DNA of 44,336 nt. Source: Tidjanibacter sp. (GTDB lineage: Bacteria; Bacteroidota; Bacteroidia; Bacteroidales; Rikenellaceae). The notes beneath the pieces were generated by a model. The model was not told where the DNA came from and searched no databases. It saw only the letters and a program-made list of their open reading frames with translations. The stretch is from NCBI GenBank assembly GCA_017503465.1, contig JAFVSY010000121.1, positions 1 to 44,336 of the forward strand, written 5' to 3'. A program made the position numbers and the translations under genes. How positions within the stretch are numbered: position 1 is the first letter of the stretch; the number at the start of each line of letters is the position of its first letter. Below, piece by piece: positions 39,800-44,336 of this stretch.

Positions 39800-40501
39800 A
39801 TGCCGAAACTCTACATCATACCCACCCCCATCGGTAACCTCGAGGACATCACCTACCGTGCAGTGCGACTGCTACGTGAGGTCGATATGGTCTTGGCCGA
39901 GGACACCCGCACCTCGCAGGTGCTGTTGCACCACTACGGCATTGAGCGCAAACTCTATGCCCACCACAAGTTTAACGAACACGCCTCGGTGGAGGAGGTG
40001 GCTCGCCAGATTGAGGCAGGCAGGGATGTGGCCCTCATTTCGGATGCGGGTACACCCGGCATCTCCGACACCGGTTTTCTGCTTGTGCGCACCTGCTTGG
40101 AGCACGGCATTGAGGTGGAAACCCTGCCCGGTGCCACAGCCTTTGTGCCGGCCTTGGTGCAGAGTGGTTTTCCGTGCGACAGGTTTTGCTTTGAGGGCTT
40201 TTTGCCCCAAAAGAAGGGACGCAAAAAACGCCTTGCCGCATTGGCCGAGGAGCCTCGCACGATGATTTTCTATGAGTCGCCCTTCCGAGTGGTCAAGGCG
40301 CTGGGCGAGTTTGGCGAGGTCTTTGGGCCTGACCGCAGGGTGAGTGTGTCGAGGGAGTTGTCCAAGAAGTTTGAGCAGACCGTCAGGGGCACCATCGCCG
40401 AGGTCATCGCCCACTTTGAGGCCCACCCGCCCAAAGGGGAGTTTGTGATGATTGTGGAGGGTGCAGGCGGCAAGCAACCGACAGCCGAGGAGAACGAATA
40501 G
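39800..40501 (+). CDS. rsmI: 16S rRNA 2'-O-ribose C1402 methyltransferase
   Basis: This SAM-dependent methyltransferase of 233 residues, with the tetrapyrrole-methylase fold, modifies C1402 of 16S rRNA. Family marks are the start KLYIIPTPIGNLEDITYRA, LAEDTRTSQVLL, the glycine-rich SDAGTPGISDTG, LPGATAFVPALVQSG, FEGFLPQKKGRK and the end GEFVMIVEG. It follows the acidic protein gene by 5 bp and precedes the DUF389 gene by 21 bp. Confidence 0.97.
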   Translation: MPKLYIIPTPIGNLEDITYRAVRLLREVDMVLAEDTRTSQVLLHHYGIERKLYAHHKFNEHASVEEVARQIEAGRDVALISDAGTPGISDTGFLLVRTCLEHGIEVETLPGATAFVPALVQSGFPCDRFCFEGFLPQKKGRKKRLAALAEEPRTMIFYESPFRVVKALGEFGEVFGPDRRVSVSRELSKKFEQTVRGTIAEVIAHFEAHPPKGEFVMIVEGAGGKQPTAEENE

Positions 40502-40522
40502 CTAATTTTTGAATATTGATAT

Positions 40523-41983
40523 ATGGAAGAACAGAAAAATAATGGCATAACGACCGAGCAACAACCTTCGGTTGAAGTTACAGCGGTCGTGGAAGAGGAA
40601 AAACACCACACCTCAAAGAAAAAAATAGGCCTAACCCACCACTTGCGTACCATTTGGCACAACACCCGCAACTTTATGAAGGGGCGTTTCGACCTCAAAG
40701 AGGACAGCGCTCCCCAGAGTGAGGTGGTGGAGGAGGTGCGCAAGGGTATCGACTTCAAGGGTACCAACCTTTGGGTGTTGATGTTTGCGGTCTTCATCGC
40801 CTCGCTGGGTCTGAATGTGAACTCCACGGCTGTGATTATCGGTGCGATGTTGGTGTCGCCCCTGATGGGCCCAATTACAGGTATTGGCCTTTCGTTGGGT
40901 ATCAACGACTTTGATATGCTCAAATCGGCTTGGCGCAACTTCCTGCTGATGGTTGTTGTGAGCCTTGTAACCAGCACGGTCTACTTTGTTGTTTCTCCCA
41001 TATCCACAGCCCAGAGCGAACTTTTGGCCCGCACCAACCCCACCACCTACGATGTGCTGATAGCCTTCTTTGGCGGTTTGGCAGGTATGGTGGCCCAGAC
41101 ACGCAAGGACAAGGCCGTAACGGTGGTGTCGGGTGTGGCCATTGCCACCGCCCTGATGCCCCCACTGTGTACGGCGGGCTATGGTATTGCCACGGGTAAT
41201 GCCCAATTCTTCTTTGGTGCGCTCTACCTCTTCACCATCAACGCTGTGTTTATCGCAGTGGCAACCTACCTTGTGGTACAACTGCTCCACTACGAGAAAA
41301 AGGTGATGTTGGACCCCGTGCAGCAGAAGAAGAATAAACGCTATATGACCTTCATCATCATCCTTGTGGGAGTGCCGAGCATCCTCTTTGGTGCCCACAT
41401 TGTGCGCCGCACAGCCTTTGAGGAGAATGTGGATAGGTATGTGAGCAAGGTGTTCCAGTTCAACAAGACTATGATTGTGGACTACGCCAAGAATTACCAC
41501 TACGATGGCAAAACATCCAAGGTGGAGATTAGGCTTGTGGGCGAGCCTCTCTCGCAAGACGTCATCGACAACGCACGTGCGCAGATGGACGACTATGGGC
41601 TGAATAACACCGAACTCATTGTGAAGCAGGCCGAGAACGACGACCGCCTCGACATCAGCCGCCTCCAAAAGGGCTATGCCGACATCATCGAGGAGAAGAA
41701 CGAGCAAATCAGAGAACTGCGTGGCCGCTTGGCTTCGCTCACCACAGCCGACACACTCTCTTCGGCCGACATCTCGCGTGAGTTGGCCTACGTGGTGGAT
41801 AACGTGGGCTCCGTGTCGCTCTCCAAACACACCGCCTATGCCGATGGCAAGCCCAATGGCTCCTATGTGGTTGCCCTTGTAAGGCCGGCCGACACCCTCA
41901 AGTCGCTCGATGTGGAGCACATCAAACTGTGGCTCTCGGTGAGGACCAAGAGTGCCGACGTGAGGGTTATTGAGGATAGGTAG
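40523..41983 (+). CDS. DUF389 multi-pass membrane protein
   Basis: This membrane protein of 486 residues has a cytoplasmic N-terminal region (1-80) and about six membrane segments (roughly 85-310). The family-typical stretch SLGLNVNSTAVIIGAMLVSPLMGPITGIGLSLG is present, then VVSGVAIATALMPPLCTAGYG. The C-terminal part (about 330-486) is soluble, with a coiled-coil-like segment (DIIEEKNEQIRELRGRLASL). DUF389 proteins have no firmly established transport substrate. It lies 21 bp after rsmI and is probably in the same operon. Confidence 0.88.
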   Translation: MEEQKNNGITTEQQPSVEVTAVVEEEKHHTSKKKIGLTHHLRTIWHNTRNFMKGRFDLKEDSAPQSEVVEEVRKGIDFKGTNLWVLMFAVFIASLGLNVNSTAVIIGAMLVSPLMGPITGIGLSLGINDFDMLKSAWRNFLLMVVVSLVTSTVYFVVSPISTAQSELLARTNPTTYDVLIAFFGGLAGMVAQTRKDKAVTVVSGVAIATALMPPLCTAGYGIATGNAQFFFGALYLFTINAVFIAVATYLVVQLLHYEKKVMLDPVQQKKNKRYMTFIIILVGVPSILFGAHIVRRTAFEENVDRYVSKVFQFNKTMIVDYAKNYHYDGKTSKVEIRLVGEPLSQDVIDNARAQMDDYGLNNTELIVKQAENDDRLDISRLQKGYADIIEEKNEQIRELRGRLASLTTADTLSSADISRELAYVVDNVGSVSLSKHTAYADGKPNGSYVVALVRPADTLKSLDVEHIKLWLSVRTKSADVRVIEDR

Positions 41984-42004
41984 GGAATGGACACTCGTTA
42001 ATAC

Positions 42005-42012
42005 TATATTTG
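42005..42012 (+). promoter_or_regulatory. -7 box (TATATTTG) for the acyltransferase gene
   Basis: TATATTTG matches TAnnTTTG and ends 27 bp before the ATG at 42040. No -33 TTTG was found. Confidence 0.45.
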
Positions 42013-42039
42013 TTGTAATACGTTGTAACGCATTTGGTT

Positions 42040-42972
42040 ATGGCAGAAAACACATCGCCGGTCAAAAATCTTAACTTCGGGCAGAAGGTGCTCTATTGGC
42101 TACTGCTCGGAGTGTGCAAACTCATAGGCTTGTTGCCCTATGTGGTGCTCTACTATATGTTGGCACCGCTCATCTACTTTGTGCTCTACTGGGTGGTGCG
42201 CTACCGTGTGAAGGTGGTGCGCACCAACTTGGCCAACTCCTTCCCCGAAAAGAGCGAGGAGGAGAGGTTTGAGATTGAGCGCAAGTTCTACAAACACCTC
42301 TCGGAGGTCTTTGTGGACGTGGTGGATATGACCAGCATCAGCCGCCGCCAACTCAAACGCCGTATGCAGATTGTAAACCTTGAGGAGTTTGAGCGCGAGG
42401 TGGGTACCAAAGATTGGGTTGCGGCCCTGGCTCACTATGGCGAGTGGGAGTATTTCTCCGTCTTTGCCATTGACCACCCCTACCACAACCTCGGTGTCTA
42501 TCACCCCCTGAAAAGCAAGGTTATGGATTGCTTTATGATACACCTGCGCACGCGCCTCGGTATGGAGGTGGTGCCTATGTTTGGCCTTGGGCGCAGGGTG
42601 TTGCAGTGCAAGAAGGCGGGTGAGCAGATGGCCCTCGGACTCATTGCCGACCAGAGCGCCTACGAGCGCACCAGCGACCACAAGTGGCGCACCTTCCTCA
42701 ATCAGCCTGCACTCTTCTTTGGAGGTATGGGCCACTACGCCAAGAGGTTTGGTATGCCTGTCTATTTCCTTGAGATTGATGAGCGCAAACCCTCGCACTA
42801 CATCTGCCGCTTTGTGCAAATCTACGATGGGGTGGAGGACATCCCCGAAACGGAGGTTATGGACCGCTACGTGGCCAAGTTGGAGGAGATGATACGCCGC
42901 AAGCCGGAGCTGTGGCTGTGGTCGCACAAACGCTGGAAAGTGAAACCACCAAAGGACGCAGTAATAAATTGA
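42040..42972 (+). CDS. LpxL/HtrB-like lipid A acyltransferase
   Basis: This membrane-bound acyltransferase of 310 residues has one N-terminal membrane region (about 17-53). Its HxxxxE active-site motif is HYGEWE (H132, E137). GLIADQSAYER and the end PELWLWSHKRWK also fit the lysophospholipid/lipid A acyltransferase family. It should add a secondary acyl chain to lipid A or a related lipid. The ATG at 42040 is chosen over an in-frame TTG two codons earlier. It lies 56 bp after the DUF389 gene with its own candidate box. Confidence 0.93.
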   Translation: MAENTSPVKNLNFGQKVLYWLLLGVCKLIGLLPYVVLYYMLAPLIYFVLYWVVRYRVKVVRTNLANSFPEKSEEERFEIERKFYKHLSEVFVDVVDMTSISRRQLKRRMQIVNLEEFEREVGTKDWVAALAHYGEWEYFSVFAIDHPYHNLGVYHPLKSKVMDCFMIHLRTRLGMEVVPMFGLGRRVLQCKKAGEQMALGLIADQSAYERTSDHKWRTFLNQPALFFGGMGHYAKRFGMPVYFLEIDERKPSHYICRFVQIYDGVEDIPETEVMDRYVAKLEEMIRRKPELWLWSHKRWKVKPPKDAVIN

Positions 42973-43015
42973 AACCTGCGGTGCAATTTTATTTTGGGTA
43001 ATAATACTTTAGTTT

Positions 43016-44002
43016 ATGAAGAAAATCATTTTAGCTTTGCTGCTTGCAACCGTAGCACTCGGAACTGCAAGCGCACAGAGTAAGCAAAAAATTTCCAACC
43101 GCTACTCAATGGAGTTGGAGGAGAATGGCGATGGTACCTACTCGCTTAAATACCCCAATGACTACAAATATGTCAATCTTGACGAGGTGCCCGAACTTCT
43201 GACTGTCTATGAGCACAAACCTATCGCATCGAGTAAACACTACAAGCAGTGCGTCAGCGAGGAGTATGTCTACAAGAGCTATCCCGAGTATGACCTCAAA
43301 CTGATTGTCGATAGGGGAGTGAGCGACCAACCCACACCCTTTGTTGTGTGGATTCACGGCGGTGGTTGGTCGGCAGGCAACAACAATGCTTTCAGGATTT
43401 CCTCCCAATACTTGGCGGTGCAGAAGGGCATTGCAGGTGTCCGCATTGCCTATTCGCTTGCAGGACAGCCCAATGCCAAAATTGACGTTACGATGGAGGA
43501 TATTAAGGATGCCGTAAGGTGGGTACAGAAGCACGCAAAGGAGCTCAATATCAACCCCAAGAGCTTCGGTTTCTGTGGTCAGTCGGCAGGTGCTCACCTC
43601 TCGGCGGCTGCGGCTATGACCATCAAGGGCACGAAGGCTATGGTTGGCTATGCAGGTCCCTACGACTTCCTCTCGGAAAATGCAGGTGTGGTTACAAGGT
43701 CTAACAACACGAGAAAAAGATATTTCTACAACCTCGACCCCGATGTGCTCTGGGAGTATTCGCCCATCTATATGATTCCCAGGAAGAACATCCCCGCGAC
43801 ACTGCTCTTCCACGGTACGGGCGACCGCTTGGTGGACTACACCCAGAGTGTGGAGTATGCGGAGGCTATCAAGAAGAAGGGTGGCGAGGTGGAACTTGTT
43901 GTTTATCCCTACTACGACCACAATCTGCACAGCAAACGTAGCGACAAGGGTGGCGAGATTTTGCGCCGCACAGCGGAGTTTTTTGCCGAGCACCTGAAGT
44001 AG
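43016..44002 (+). CDS. Secreted alpha/beta hydrolase (esterase-like)
   Basis: This exported serine hydrolase of 328 residues has a signal peptide (MKKIILALLLATVALGTASA-Q). The oxyanion-hole motif is HGGGW (114-118), the nucleophile elbow GQSAG (S190), the acid likely D270 (HGTGDRLVD) and the His likely H302 (YYDHNLHS). It has the layout of Bacteroidetes acetyl- or feruloyl-esterase-type hydrolases (BD-FAE/CE10-like), so polysaccharide de-esterification is a reasonable guess, but the substrate is not shown. No SusC/SusD or glycoside hydrolase genes lie beside it within this window. Confidence 0.88.
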   Translation: MKKIILALLLATVALGTASAQSKQKISNRYSMELEENGDGTYSLKYPNDYKYVNLDEVPELLTVYEHKPIASSKHYKQCVSEEYVYKSYPEYDLKLIVDRGVSDQPTPFVVWIHGGGWSAGNNNAFRISSQYLAVQKGIAGVRIAYSLAGQPNAKIDVTMEDIKDAVRWVQKHAKELNINPKSFGFCGQSAGAHLSAAAAMTIKGTKAMVGYAGPYDFLSENAGVVTRSNNTRKRYFYNLDPDVLWEYSPIYMIPRKNIPATLLFHGTGDRLVDYTQSVEYAEAIKKKGGEVELVVYPYYDHNLHSKRSDKGGEILRRTAEFFAEHLK

Positions 44003-44039
44003 AAGGGCTCGGATTTGGAGCAATACAACAAAGAAAGCG

Positions 44040-44336
44040 ATGACAACCAAAGTGGTCATACTCAACTGGAACGGAGAGAGGTTTTTGAGCGAATTTCTCC
44101 CCTCGGTTGTGGCTACTTTGCCCGCAGGTGTGGGTGTGGTGGTGGCCGACAATGGCTCCACCGATGGCTCGGCCGGTGTGGTGGAACAGTTTAACGCCAC
44201 TGCCTCCAACCTATCCACCGTGGAGTGGTTGCCGCTGGGCGAAAACTTCGGCTTTGCCGAGGGCTACAATAGGGCTCTGCGGAGGGTTGAGGCCGACAAC
44301 TATGTGCTCCTCAATAGCGATGTGCAACCGCTGGAG
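44040..44336 (+). CDS. GT2 family glycosyltransferase (5' part, cut by window end)
   Basis: Ninety-nine codons are visible, open to the window end. The start TTKVVILNWNGERFLSEFLPS is typical of GT2 rhamnosyltransferase-like enzymes. VVVADNGSTDGSA holds the nucleotide-sugar-binding region, LGENFGFAEGYNRAL is the family signature, and LLNSDVQPLE is the expected equivalent of the LNPD-type motif. It is probably an inner-membrane or cytoplasmic sugar transferase for surface glycans. It starts 37 bp after the esterase gene. Confidence 0.88.
   Translation, partial: MTTKVVILNWNGERFLSEFLPSVVATLPAGVGVVVADNGSTDGSAGVVEQFNATASNLSTVEWLPLGENFGFAEGYNRALRRVEADNYVLLNSDVQPLE

Noticed and set aside
44003-44039. 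Polysaccharide utilisation locus around the esterase
   Set aside because: No SusC/SusD pair or glycan sensor is adjacent. The neighbours are an acyltransferase and a GT2, so no such locus can be claimed from this window.

Overview
The window reads as chromosomal DNA of a Bacteroidota member, most likely order Bacteroidales. The grounds are: intergenic boxes matching the Bacteroidetes sigma factor motif (TAnnTTTG, sometimes with an upstream TTTG); families largely restricted to this phylum (DUF5683, DUF5606, DUF4251, paired small lipoproteins of the radical-SAM-associated type, a carboxypeptidase-regulatory-domain TonB-type receptor); and G+C-rich genes separated by very A+T-rich spacers. A Rikenellaceae-like origin is possible but cannot be decided by eye. 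No phage, plasmid, integrase, transposase or CRISPR array was seen; this is mostly core chromosome with a few lineage-specific inserts.

Layout. 1-3.5 kb (minus): periplasmic folding operon (PpiC-like lipoprotein then SurA-like isomerase) and a CPBP membrane protease. 3.6-8.2 kb (plus): parA-parB-DUF5683-lytic transglycosylase, linking chromosome segregation with the envelope. 8.2-10.8 kb (plus): mnmE and a GT4-like glycosyltransferase. 10.9-12.3 kb (minus): OprP/OprO-like porin with a His-rich mature N-terminus. 12.5-13.8 kb (plus): DUF5606 protein and a BspA-type LRR lipoprotein. 13.8-14.35 kb: non-coding block holding a terminator, tRNA-Leu(UAA) and a mosaic of repeats. 14.35-21.1 kb (minus): gamma-carbonic-anhydrase-like protein, LytS-type kinase, LytTR regulator, a Cys-repeat lipoprotein and a TonB-type outer-membrane protein. 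21.3-22.1 kb (minus): mazG. 22.2-25.3 kb (plus): overlapping namZ and GH20 hexosaminidase genes for peptidoglycan turnover. 25.6-29.3 kb (plus): pheT and two small envelope proteins. 29.4-31 kb (minus): prs and engB. 31.1-34.7 kb: DUF4251 protein, aroB (minus), typA (plus). 34.8-38.6 kb (minus): two paralogous lipoproteins, gltX, ychF. 38.7-44.3 kb (plus): acidic Glu-rich protein, rsmI, DUF389 membrane protein, LpxL-like acyltransferase, secreted esterase and a GT2 cut by the window end.

The best candidate for an undescribed system is 14.3-20.5 kb. A LytS/LytTR pair sits directly upstream of a lipoprotein built from eleven Cys/Lys repeats (31 cysteines in 164 residues), followed by a TonB-type receptor with a Gly/His/Met-rich tail. 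Between the regulator and the lipoprotein are three direct repeats at exactly 21-bp spacing, the geometry expected of a LytTR operator, placed just upstream of the lipoprotein promoter. I infer a sensed envelope response, possibly to metal or redox stress.

A second theme is intergenic. A heptanucleotide array (units AATTAGT and AAAGAGT, usually capped by AAATATTT) occurs six times, each time downstream of a stop codon and in the orientation of the upstream gene. A separate palindromic element of about 100 bp occurs twice in opposite orientation.
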